Shown: in pieces, positions 27,811 through 35,300 of the stretch
How positions within the stretch are numbered: the stretch's first letter is position 1
Layout of the letters: each line of letters begins with the position of its first letter
Assembly (NCBI GenBank): GCA_012960245.1
Contig: DUBO01000025.1
Location: 34,514-98,513 of the forward strand
Reading direction: 5' to 3'
DNA length: 64,000 nt
Source: Candidatus Binatota bacterium
GTDB lineage: Bacteria > Desulfobacterota > Binatia > UBA1149
Notes under the pieces: model-generated
Database searches by the model: none
What the model was told of the DNA's origin: nothing
The model's input: the letters and a program-made list of their open reading frames with translations, nothing else
Position numbers and translations under genes: made by a program

Positions 27811-28311
27811 GTGATCGTTGCTTGCGTAGTGGCCGTTGCCGAGAACGGCGTCATCGGGCGCGATGGCGGCCTGCCGTGGCGGTTGCCGGCCGACCTGGCT
27901 TACTTCAAGCGTCTGACCGAGGGGCACCGGATGATAATGGGACGGCTCACCTTCGAGTCTATCGGGTCGCGTCCCTTGCCCGGCCGTCCCTGCGTGGTGG
28001 TGAGCGGCCAGGGCGACTACCAGCCCGACGGCGTTGTCGTGAGGCCGTCGGTCACTGCCGCGCTCGACTATTGCCGCGAGCAGTTGTCGGACGATGACAC
28101 TGTGTTTGTCGCCGGCGGCAGCCGGGTATTCGCCGAGGCCCTGCCGTTGAGCGACCGGGTGTACCTGACGCTGGTGCACGCGAATGTTGAAGGTGACACG
28201 AAATTTTCGCTCGAGGCACTCGACGGCTGGAGCCTGTCGGAAGACACCCGCCGCGAGAGCGATGAGAAGAACCCCTACGCGTTAAGTTTCAGGGTCTACG
28301 ACAGGCCCTGA
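27811..28311 (+). CDS. folA: Dihydrofolate reductase
   Basis: 166 residues; reduces dihydrofolate produced by ThyA. Typical features: VVAVAENGVIGRDGGLPWRLPADLAYFK, with the substrate Asp and Trp of the Met20-loop region, MGRLTFESIG, and VFVAGGSRVFAEAL for NADPH binding. The start is GTG 27811. Last gene of the alr-purH-purD-purE-tsaC-DUF1015-thyA-folA run. It converges with the TPR gene 18 bases later. Confidence 0.95.
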   Translation: MIVACVVAVAENGVIGRDGGLPWRLPADLAYFKRLTEGHRMIMGRLTFESIGSRPLPGRPCVVVSGQGDYQPDGVVVRPSVTAALDYCREQLSDDDTVFVAGGSRVFAEALPLSDRVYLTLVHANVEGDTKFSLEALDGWSLSEDTRRESDEKNPYALSFRVYDRP

Positions 28312-28329
28312 CGCCGGCCGGGCTGACCT

Positions 28330-28950
28330 CTAGCTCGGGATTTTTTTCAGCAGGCGGCGCGCGCGTACGGCGTAGCGTCGGTTGGGTAGGCGCAGGTAGG
28401 CGGGCAGGTGCTGGTAGGCGTGGCGTGCCTGGTCCAGCGTCTCGCGGGCGTCGTCGCTCTGCCCGAGCGCGGCGGCAGACTCGCCGGCAATGAGCCATCC
28501 CTCTACGCTGCTGGTGTTGATCTTGACCGCCATGCGCGCCTGCTCAAGCGCTTCGCGCGGGCGCTTGGCCTCGGCGTACCAGCGCGCCAGCGCCAGGCGG
28601 GGTTCGCCGTAGAGAAAGCCCGGCGAGATTTTCAGTGCTCGCTCCACGTCGGCTAGTCCGCGCTCGGTGTCGCCGGTGTGCAGCCGTGCAAGTCCCAGGA
28701 AGTAGTTCGTCTCGGCCGCCTCGTCCATGCGCGCGATGGCCTTCTCCATGTGCGGCACGGCCTCGGCGTGCCGACCCTTGTCGACCAGTATGCGCCCGAG
28801 GTCGTTGTGCGCGCCAACGTCGTGATCGTTTACGTCTAGCAGTTTCTTGAGTTCGTTGACGGCGTTGTGGCGGCGCCACAACGAGGCCGGGTTGAACCAG
28901 CGCCCGCTCACCCTCGCGTTGGTCAGCCAGACGACCAGGCCCACGATCAC
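28330..28950 (-). CDS. Membrane-anchored TPR protein (start uncertain)
   Basis: At least 206 residues. TPR-like helical repeats run from about residue 35 to 180 (for example NDLGRILVDKGRHAEAVPHMEKAI and NYFLGLARLHTGDTERGLADVERAL), with a basic C-terminus RRYAVRARRLLKKIPS. The first usual start codon (GTG 28950) leaves only half of a membrane helix, while the frame stays open upstream to 29022 and encodes a strongly hydrophobic stretch (FFLFYLLSYLLHN). This suggests a start near 29013, possibly at CTG, or an error in the sequence. The job is unknown; TPR proteins mediate protein contacts. Confidence 0.7.
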   Translation of the reverse strand: MIVGLVVWLTNARVSGRWFNPASLWRRHNAVNELKKLLDVNDHDVGAHNDLGRILVDKGRHAEAVPHMEKAIARMDEAAETNYFLGLARLHTGDTERGLADVERALKISPGFLYGEPRLALARWYAEAKRPREALEQARMAVKINTSSVEGWLIAGESAAALGQSDDARETLDQARHAYQHLPAYLRLPNRRYAVRARRLLKKIPS

Positions 28951-29026
28951 GAGCGCCAGCAGCGGGTTGTGCAGCAGGTAGCTGAGGAGGTAGAAGAGGA
29001 AGAAGGTGCGCAGTTGGCGCTACCAG

Positions 29027-29296
29027 TCAGTCGCCGTCTTCGCAGAAGTGCGAGCGGGCGATGCGTTCCTTGAGGTACTCGAGCGTGCCCAGGTCCTCGA
29101 TGATGTCGCCGCCGGTGTCGTAGAAGAATATTTCACCCTGCTTGTTGCGGCCCACCGCCACCAGCCACTCCAGCTCGTCGCGATCTTCGAGCAGGTAGTT
29201 GATGGCCTGCGAAACCCCCTTGCCGGGGATAATCGTCACGGTGGCGCGTTTTGGCCGCTTTTTTACAGGGCTTAAGGTTGCAATCTTCTTTTTCAT
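29027..29296 (-). CDS. Conserved-looking small protein of unknown function (89 aa)
   Basis: 89 residues from ATG 29296, with a GAGGG ribosome-binding site just upstream. Basic N-terminus (KKKIATLSPVKKRPKRATV), then VTIIPGKGVSQAINYLLED, a strand-rich middle DELEWLVAVGRNKQGEIFFYD and an acidic C-terminus. No signal, no membrane segment and no recognised family. It lies between rlmD and the TPR gene on the same strand, so may be co-transcribed with both. Confidence 0.6.
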   Translation of the reverse strand: MKKKIATLSPVKKRPKRATVTIIPGKGVSQAINYLLEDRDELEWLVAVGRNKQGEIFFYDTGGDIIEDLGTLEYLKERIARSHFCEDGD

Positions 29297-29336
29297 GGCG
29301 ACCCTCAGGTGCCGACAGGATGCTGTTCTGCCAGGC

Positions 29337-30668
29337 TCAAGTCAACCTGAGTGTGCACACGCTTTCGACGTGAAATGTGTGGGGAAACAGGTCCACGGGC
29401 TGCACTTTCTCAAGGCGGTAGCCTTGGTCGACCAGCACCCGCAGGTCGCGGGCCAGCGTGGAAGGGTTGCAGGATACGTAGACGATTTTTTCGGCTTCCA
29501 GCCGTGCGATGTCGTGAGCCGCCGAGCCGAGCCCGCTGCGGGTGGGGTCGACAACCACGAGATCAGGCCGTTGTCTCACACCGGCGGCGAGGTACTCCTC
29601 GGCGCGTGCCGTGACGGCGCTTACATGCCTGAACGAGGCCCGGTGCGCCGAGCGTTCAAGCGCGTGCGCGGCCGCGGCGTCGGATTCCACGGCCACCAGT
29701 TGGTCGGCCAGCGGTGCCAGCGGCAGGGTGAGGTTGCCCGCCCCGGCGTAGAGCTCGAGGATGAAGCGTTTACGTTCACTGCCGGCCGCCTCGAGTACCC
29801 GTTGCACGAGCAGTTCGTTGGCCAGCGTGTTTACCTGGCCGAAGGCTGTGCCGGGAGCTTCGATGGTCGGGCCGTCTGGCACTGGCCGCCAGCGCCGCCG
29901 GGTGTCGCCCCAGTCGCGTTTCCAGCCCTTGCCCCAGGCAACGACGCCTTTTACCGGGCAGCCTGGCTGATCGAGAAACTCGCGTACGCGCGCTGTGTCC
30001 GAGCGGCGCAGGCGGCCGCGGCTGTTGATGGCCACCACCAGCCCAGCCATGCGCCCGCGCGACACGATCTCAACGCGCGTGGCCTGCGTGGACATGCCGG
30101 CCACCAGTTCTTCGACCAGCGGCATGGCGTTCCTGATGTAGGGCTCGGCCAGCATGCAGTCGTCCACGGGTACCAGGCGATGGGTAGAGGCGCGGTAGAA
30201 GCCCATCCTGTGTCCGGCGAAGCGCAGCTTGAGTCGGTTGCGGTAGCCCAGGTTGAGCGGTGACGGGTCGGGCGCGGCGACGGGGGGATTGTCGATGCGG
30301 CCGATGCGGGTGATGCAGTCGACCAGGGCGTCGCGCTTGGCCTCGAGCTGGGCCTGGTAGTCGACGTGCTGCCAGGGGCAGCCGCCGCATTCCTTCACCA
30401 GCGGGCAGGGTGGCTCCACCCTGGCTTCGCCCGCTGTGAGTACTTCTGCGACCACGGCCTCGTCGTAGCCAGAGTGCGTGGCAGTGATGGTCGCGCGCAC
30501 CCGGTCACCGGGCGCAGCGCCCTCCACGAACACCACCCGGCCCTCGTGGCGCGCAATGGCGGCGCGGCCAAAGGAGAGGCTCTCGATGTCCAGCTCGAGC
30601 TCTACCGGGGTCTCCGGTGTCGCGCTGTCTTTTGCCGCGCTGTCTTCTACTGTCGTGCTGTCATCCAT
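29337..30668 (-). CDS. rlmD: 23S rRNA (uracil-5-)-methyltransferase, RlmD/TrmA family
   Basis: 443 residues from ATG 30668. An N-terminal TRAM-like OB domain (about 20-80) is followed by the [4Fe-4S] motif CPLVKECGGCPWQH (C-x5-C-x2-C, with a later Cys in VPVDDCMLAEP). The SAM domain has FILELYAGAGNLTLPLA, VVDPTRSGLG and the catalytic cysteine motif YVSCNPSTLARDL. Methylates C5 of a uracil in 23S rRNA (RlmD modifies U1939 in E. coli); RlmC or TrmA specificity cannot be excluded from sequence alone. The 260 bases upstream (30669-30928) hold no feature I can support. Confidence 0.88.
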   Translation of the reverse strand: MDDSTTVEDSAAKDSATPETPVELELDIESLSFGRAAIARHEGRVVFVEGAAPGDRVRATITATHSGYDEAVVAEVLTAGEARVEPPCPLVKECGGCPWQHVDYQAQLEAKRDALVDCITRIGRIDNPPVAAPDPSPLNLGYRNRLKLRFAGHRMGFYRASTHRLVPVDDCMLAEPYIRNAMPLVEELVAGMSTQATRVEIVSRGRMAGLVVAINSRGRLRRSDTARVREFLDQPGCPVKGVVAWGKGWKRDWGDTRRRWRPVPDGPTIEAPGTAFGQVNTLANELLVQRVLEAAGSERKRFILELYAGAGNLTLPLAPLADQLVAVESDAAAAHALERSAHRASFRHVSAVTARAEEYLAAGVRQRPDLVVVDPTRSGLGSAAHDIARLEAEKIVYVSCNPSTLARDLRVLVDQGYRLEKVQPVDLFPHTFHVESVCTLRLT

Positions 30669-30928
30669 CTGCTGGTGCCGTGGCCCGTTATCCTGCGTCC
30701 CCGAACGGCGGCGGCAGCAGAGAGTGATAGGGGCAGCCTGCAGTGGCAAACGGGGCCGGCTGGCCGGGGGATCTTCCTTCTCTCAGCTGGCAGGGCTGAT
30801 CCTCCGGGGACCTGGTGGACATTGGACCCAAGCGGGCAGCAGCCCGGCGTTTGTTTTATGCTCACAGGAGCATCATTTGGCGACGGGGAAAGTAACCAAC
30901 GGTGCGGCTTCTGAGTTGGGAACGTTAG

Positions 30929-31549
30929 TTAGCCTTTGAACTGCACGGTCTCTTTGAACCTATTTAGGCTACCGAGTAGATCATCGAAAGACTTTGAAGT
31001 AGTAGCCTCATCTTTCTCATTTTTCGAGAACAAGTCCCCGATACCGCTCTGCTGTGCGCTCAGGCTGTAAATGTAACCTCCCGACATGAAGTACAAATAG
31101 CCTCTTGTCGAATTCATTCTCGTTTCCGTTTTCATGTCGACGAGCGGAGAGCCTCCAGGGATTTCAAAAACAAAAAAATATTCTTCGCGTTCATCCGTGT
31201 TTAAAAGCTCTTCATGGAGCATTTTCGTGCCCGGGAAACGAGATTGCATATCCGGAAGAACTACATTTTGAATTAGATCGCGATACACCACCGTCGCGTT
31301 CGCTGGCAACGGTGAGTAATCAATGCGTCTCAGCTCTCCAAAATCATCATGAAATGAAACAAAGCCACTGGTTTCAAACGTTTGATCCTGGATTCTTAAG
31401 CCTAGTCCCATATTCGGAACAGGAACAGTGAAATTTTCATGAGGCGAGGTGTAGAGGCCATTCGCAACTTGACTTTGAGTCGTTGCACATCCTGCGACGA
31501 CTAAGCTGCCGATTACCAATCCGATCAAGGTCAGTACAGGTTTCATCAT
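30929..31549 (-). CDS. Predicted lipoprotein in a low-GC patch
   Basis: 206 residues. A classic lipoprotein signal, LIGLVIGSLVVAGCATT (Cys at 21), leads into a soluble domain with ENFTVPVPNMGLGLRI and TREEYFFVFEIPGGSP-like strands; I recognise no family. GC content counted over sample lines is about 43-52%, against about 65-68% for neighbours, and codon use is correspondingly different, so recent acquisition is likely. Its ATG overlaps the stop of the upstream 85-residue gene by one base (TAATG), with GAAGGAAAA as ribosome-binding site. Confidence 0.75.
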   Translation of the reverse strand: MMKPVLTLIGLVIGSLVVAGCATTQSQVANGLYTSPHENFTVPVPNMGLGLRIQDQTFETSGFVSFHDDFGELRRIDYSPLPANATVVYRDLIQNVVLPDMQSRFPGTKMLHEELLNTDEREEYFFVFEIPGGSPLVDMKTETRMNSTRGYLYFMSGGYIYSLSAQQSGIGDLFSKNEKDEATTSKSFDDLLGSLNRFKETVQFKG

Positions 31550-31806
31550 TATTTTCCTTCGAATTTAGATTGCGGCATTACGTTCCCTACCGACCCCGAC
31601 TCATAGTACCTAATAAGGTCGTCGGCAATAGCCATCCAGTGGCAGTACTCGCAGTCGACACGACCGGAACCTGGCCGACCGTCGTTATGTGCGTGTCCGC
31701 AGTCATTGGAATGCTGGATCTTGAACCGCCCCGTCCAGTTAATTGCCGGTGCCCGGTGTGTCAAACCGGTAACGCTTCGAGCACCGATCTTGTTCGCCCG
31801 GCGCAT
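31549..31806 (-). CDS. Small Cys/His-containing protein of unknown function (85 aa)
   Basis: 85 residues from ATG 31806. It contains NDCGHAHND and VDCEYCHWMA, a spacing of Cys and His that could bind a metal. No family is recognised. Support for a real gene is its one-base overlap with the lipoprotein start and the ribosome-binding site contained in its last codons; against it, the N-terminal half has no clear ribosome-binding site. It shares the low-GC character only in its 3' half, so it may be a remnant at the boundary of the inserted patch. Confidence 0.4.
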   Translation of the reverse strand: MRRANKIGARSVTGLTHRAPAINWTGRFKIQHSNDCGHAHNDGRPGSGRVDCEYCHWMAIADDLIRYYESGSVGNVMPQSKFEGK

Positions 31807-31934
31807 ATCCCTGGCTCCACGGGGGAGAATAGCAGCCGCCTGGACGAGGCAATGCAGCCAGGAAGCAAGTCGGGGCGCGCCCGGCAGCAGCGGCCCCTGA
31901 TTACTGGTCGCACGCGACCGGCTGGCTTCCCTTC

Positions 31935-31964
31935 TTGACTAGGCTGCTCACCGTGGCCTAGGTT
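31935..31964 (+). promoter_or_regulatory. Candidate sigma-70 promoter for a leaderless metallo-hydrolase gene
   Basis: TTGACT (31935-31940), 18-base spacer, TAGGTT (31959-31964). The ATG of the next gene is at 31971, exactly where transcription would start, so the mRNA may have no leader. Confidence 0.5.
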
Positions 31965-31970
31965 GAGGCC

Positions 31971-32714
31971 ATGCTGCGACTGACCGTCCTCGGTTCGGCG
32001 GATGCCTTCAACAGCGGGGGCTATCTGCACAGCGCCTACCTGCTCGAAGGCAAGGCCGGCACGCTGCTGCTCGAGTGCGGGCCGTCGGTGCTGGCCGGCT
32101 TGAAACGCCAGGGGCTTAACGGCGACTCCATCGACGCGGTGCTGGTCTCGCACCTGCACGGTGATCACTTCGGCGGCATTCCCTTCCTGTTGCTCGAGTA
32201 CCTGTTCGAGTCGCCGCGCACGCGGCCCTTGCTCGTGGCCGGCCCGGCTGGCACGCAGGAGAAGGTGGAGCAGCTCTACGACTGTTACTACAGCAGGGAT
32301 CACCTCGATCGCCTGGGCTTTGACCTGCGCTACATTGAGATCGCACCCGGTGACGAACTCGAGTTGGCGGGCCTGGAGGTCGGCGCCTTCGAGGTGCCGC
32401 ACGGCGCCGAGCCCTACTGCCTGGGCTACAGGATCGAAGACAGCTCGGGGGGGAGCCTGCTGTTTTCCGGCGACTCGGCCTGGACCGAGGACTTCGTCGA
32501 GCGCAGTGCCGGGGTCGATCTGTTTCTGTGCGAGTGTTGCTTCATGGACAAGATCACGGACTTTCACGTGAGCTACGCCCAGCTGGCGGCAAACCGTGAG
32601 CGTCTTGGTTGCGAGCGCCTGCTGGTCACGCACTCGGGCTCGGCCGTCAGGCAGGCCGCGGATCTCGATGCCGAGCTGGCCGTGGACGGGCAGGTAGTGG
32701 AGCTGGGCGCCTAA
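31971..32714 (+). CDS. MBL-fold metallo-hydrolase, RNase Z-like
   Basis: 247 residues of the metallo-beta-lactamase fold. The metal motif HLHGDHFGG is near residues 62-70, preceded by VLVS. Further ligand regions are FEVPHGAEPYCLGY, LLFSGDSAW and the C-terminal LVTHSG. The N-terminus LTVLGSADAFNSGGYLHSAYLLEG is as in RNase Z and its relatives that cleave small phosphodiesters; the long exosite arm of true tRNase Z is not evident. Cytosolic; substrate unknown. Overlaps the convergent NUDIX gene by four bases. Confidence 0.85.
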   Translation: MLRLTVLGSADAFNSGGYLHSAYLLEGKAGTLLLECGPSVLAGLKRQGLNGDSIDAVLVSHLHGDHFGGIPFLLLEYLFESPRTRPLLVAGPAGTQEKVEQLYDCYYSRDHLDRLGFDLRYIEIAPGDELELAGLEVGAFEVPHGAEPYCLGYRIEDSSGGSLLFSGDSAWTEDFVERSAGVDLFLCECCFMDKITDFHVSYAQLAANRERLGCERLLVTHSGSAVRQAADLDAELAVDGQVVELGA

Positions 32715-33316
32715 TCGGCCCGCGCAGAGCGCACGCAGTCGAGAAAATTGAGAGTAATAGAGTAGGTGGCGCCCCAGATGTTGTGGCGGCCAGCGGTTAT
32801 CACGGGCATGTCGTACTGCGTGCCGCCCCAGCTTTTCTTCACGCTGCCACGATGGGCCGGGTCGCCCAGCAGGTCGACGGGTACGGTGAACACGTCGGCC
32901 ACCTCGCCCGGGTTGGGCGACAGGGTCGCCCCTTGGTCAAGTACGCCTACAACGGGCGTGATCAGGTACTCCACGCCCAGGGTGTACACATCGTCCAGGC
33001 GGCCTATGACGCGCACGTCGCCGGTGGCTATGCCCAGCTCCTCGGAGGCCTCGCGCAGGGCGGTGTCCTCGGGGCCCTGGTCGTGGGGGGCCTTCTTGCC
33101 TCCGGGAAATGACACCTGCCCGCCGTGGCTGGGCAGGCTGTCGGTGCGCAGGGTGTAGAGCAGCTCGTAACCAGTTTCTGTGGCCAGCAGCGGCAGCAAC
33201 ACGCCGCAGGGCGTCGAGCGATCCGAGGGCAGCTCCACGCGGGTGCGCTGGTCGAGATGTCCTTGTATTAGGCGGGCCAGTGGCATGGGGCGACATCGTG
33301 GCCCGTGGACGGTCAT
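32711..33316 (-). CDS. NUDIX hydrolase, CoA pyrophosphatase-like
   Basis: 201 residues. The NUDIX box runs from FPGGKKAPHDQGPEDTALRE into EASEELGI and is preceded by HGGQVSFPGG, the pattern of the CoA/acyl-CoA pyrophosphatase (NudL/PCD1) branch. The later RVIGRLDDVYTLGVEYLITPVVG also fits that branch. It would split CoA or its derivatives to phosphopantetheine and ADP moieties. ATG 33316 is used; Met11 is an alternative. Divergent from thiI with 38 bases between starts. Confidence 0.85.
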   Translation of the reverse strand: MTVHGPRCRPMPLARLIQGHLDQRTRVELPSDRSTPCGVLLPLLATETGYELLYTLRTDSLPSHGGQVSFPGGKKAPHDQGPEDTALREASEELGIATGDVRVIGRLDDVYTLGVEYLITPVVGVLDQGATLSPNPGEVADVFTVPVDLLGDPAHRGSVKKSWGGTQYDMPVITAGRHNIWGATYSITLNFLDCVRSARAD

Positions 33317-33354
33317 TTGCCAAGCGGGTGCCGGTGGGGCTAGGTTCAGTCGTC

Positions 33355-34614
33355 GTGGCAGAAGAACAACGCAGGCTGGTGATCGCGCACTACAATGAGA
33401 TCACGCTCAAGCTCGGGAACCGGGGCGCCTTTACCGCGCGCCTCCTCGACAACATGCGGCAGGCACTGGCCTCGCTGCCCAGTGGCGCGGTGCGTTCGCA
33501 GGACGGGCGCGTGACGGTAGAGCCGGGGGCGGCTGATCCCGAAGAAGTCTGCCGCCGCCTGGCCCAGGTGCCGGGCATCGCCAACCTGTCGGTAGCCACC
33601 GTTTGCGAGCCCGACATGGATTCGCTGCTGGCCGAGGTCGAGCGGATGATAGCCGGCTGGCAGCCCGCGGGCAGCTTCAGGGTGAGGGTGCGCAGGGCCT
33701 GGAAGGGCTTTGCACTGGAATCTCCCGAGATAGGCGCCCGCGTGGGTGCCGTTGTGGCCGATCGTACGGGAGCGCCCGTCAACCTTAGTCGGCCCGACGA
33801 GGTGGTCTACGTGCACGTGGTTCGCAACGCGATCTACCTGTCGCTGGGCCGCGTGCAAGGCTGCGGTGGCCTGCCGGTGGGCACCGGTGGCCGGGCCCTG
33901 CTGTTGCTCTCGGGCGGCATAGACTCGCCCGTGGCCGGGCTGCGCATGATGCGGCGTGGCTGCCGGGTGGACGCCGTGCATTTTCACAGCGTGCCTTACC
34001 TCGACCGCAGCAGCATGCGCAAGGCGCGCCGGTTGGCCGCGGTGCTGGCGCGTGGGCAGTCGGCCACGAGGCTGCACATGGTGGCTTTTGGCGAGGCCCA
34101 GGCCGAGGTGGTGCGCTTGGTGCCGCGGCCCTTGAGGGTGCTGATGTACCGCAGGTTGATGGTCAAGATAGCCTCCCGCCTGGCCAATCGGGGAAAGGCC
34201 GCCGTGCTGGTAAGTGGCGAGAGCCTGGGCCAGGTGGCTTCGCAGACCATGGCCAACCTGGCCGTCATAGAGCAGGCTGCCGAGCTGCCGCTGTACCGGC
34301 CGCTGCTGGGTATGGACAAGCTCGAGATCACCGACTACGCCAGGGCTGCCGACACTTACGAAATATCGATCGAGCCCGACCAGGACTGCTGCACCCTGTT
34401 CGTGCCACGCCACCCGGCCACCAGGGCGGCGCTTGAAGACGTTCTAAGGGCAGAGGCCGCACTCGAGGTCGAGGCCTTGATAGACGCCGCCGTCGAGGCG
34501 TCGGAATACGAGTACATAAAGTCTGACTGGGAGCAGCAGGTGCAGGAGGAGGTCAGCGCGGATCCTCTCCTGGGAGCCGGTGGGCCCCCCGACGTCTCTG
34601 CCGAAAACCGTTAA
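33355..34614 (+). CDS. thiI: tRNA 4-thiouridine synthase / thiamine thiazole sulfur donor enzyme
   Basis: 419 residues from GTG 33355. Order: ferredoxin-like/THUMP region (about 1-165, with ALASLPSGAVRSQDGRV and SFRVRVRRAWKGFALESPEIG), then the PP-loop adenylation domain with LLLSGGIDSPVAGLRMMRRG, SGESLGQVASQT and DQDCCTLFVPRHPATR. There is no C-terminal rhodanese domain, so sulfur would be passed as in the short ThiI enzymes. It makes s4U8 in tRNA and in some bacteria charges ThiS; the thiSGE genes lie 13 kb away. Confidence 0.93.
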   Translation: MAEEQRRLVIAHYNEITLKLGNRGAFTARLLDNMRQALASLPSGAVRSQDGRVTVEPGAADPEEVCRRLAQVPGIANLSVATVCEPDMDSLLAEVERMIAGWQPAGSFRVRVRRAWKGFALESPEIGARVGAVVADRTGAPVNLSRPDEVVYVHVVRNAIYLSLGRVQGCGGLPVGTGGRALLLLSGGIDSPVAGLRMMRRGCRVDAVHFHSVPYLDRSSMRKARRLAAVLARGQSATRLHMVAFGEAQAEVVRLVPRPLRVLMYRRLMVKIASRLANRGKAAVLVSGESLGQVASQTMANLAVIEQAAELPLYRPLLGMDKLEITDYARAADTYEISIEPDQDCCTLFVPRHPATRAALEDVLRAEAALEVEALIDAAVEASEYEYIKSDWEQQVQEEVSADPLLGAGGPPDVSAENR

Positions 34615-34645
34615 GCTTCTGTTCCGGGCTGTGGTCTGCCAGGGG

Positions 34646-35095
34646 TTATTCGGGCCGGCCGGGATTTTTCCAGAGCTTGTCGAGGGCTTCGCGGTTGCGC
34701 TTGCGATCGCTCGTGGGCCCGTGGTCGAGCTTGCCGACGAAGAAGTACAGCTCGCGCACTAATTCCCGCCCCATCTTTTCGTTCAAGCGTTCGCGCAGCT
34801 GCTTCTTGAGAAGGTCGAGCTCCTGCAGCCATGACGAGTTACGCACAGCCACGATCAATCGGTCGCCGTCCAGCCGTGTGGGCTGCGCGTTGCGCGCTAT
34901 GGCCGGACCGACCACTTCGTCCCAGGCATCCCAGGCCCGGTAGTCGTCGAGCTTGCGCTCAAGTCCCATGCGCTTGAGGGTTGAAGTAAACAGTTCGCCC
35001 AGTTTTTTGGGCTTGTCGGCTCGTTGACTCACCGGCGGAGATTCGTAGCGCCGGGCGAATGCTTTGTCCAACCTTTTTAATGACAGCCCTTGCAT
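34646..35095 (-). CDS. DUF721 (DciA-like) protein
   Basis: 149 residues from ATG 35095. The DUF721 core is clear: AWDEVVGPAIARNAQPTRL, DRLIVAVRNSSWLQELDLL, then LRERLNEKMGRELVRELYFF. Members of this family include DciA, the helicase loader found in bacteria without DnaC, but many DUF721 proteins have not been tested and DciA usually sits near other genes. The N-terminal 40 residues are basic and probably flexible. Its start region faces the nrdJ promoter region. Confidence 0.8.
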   Translation of the reverse strand: MQGLSLKRLDKAFARRYESPPVSQRADKPKKLGELFTSTLKRMGLERKLDDYRAWDAWDEVVGPAIARNAQPTRLDGDRLIVAVRNSSWLQELDLLKKQLRERLNEKMGRELVRELYFFVGKLDHGPTSDRKRNREALDKLWKNPGRPE

Positions 35096-35177
35096 CAATA
35101 CGGGTTTTTGTGTTTTATTCGCCCCCGATCGCGCATGACTGGGGGCTGAGGCAGAATTTGCTTTTTTTCCTCCAATA

Positions 35178-35193
35178 CCACAACATGTAGTGG
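35178..35193. promoter_or_regulatory. Probable NrdR box 1
   Basis: CCACAACATGTAGTGG is a 16-base palindrome agreeing at most positions with the known NrdR box (ACACWATATWTWGTGT-like). It lies upstream of the ribonucleotide reductase gene, the expected target of this repressor. Confidence 0.6.
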
Positions 35194-35208
35194 TACGGTG
35201 ATCGGACG

Positions 35209-35226
35209 CCTACCAGATAAGGTAGG
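35209..35226. promoter_or_regulatory. Possible second NrdR box (degenerate palindrome)
   Basis: CCTACC-6-GGTAGG palindrome whose centre lies 32 bases from that of the first box, the about three-turn spacing known for paired NrdR sites. Its sequence is less like the consensus than box 1. Confidence 0.45.
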
Positions 35227-35300
35227 TATCAGACAGCGACAGATTAGTGTTTTATCAGTGAGTTCGGGTAGTTCCCCGGCGGTAAGGAGCGGAGGCGGAA

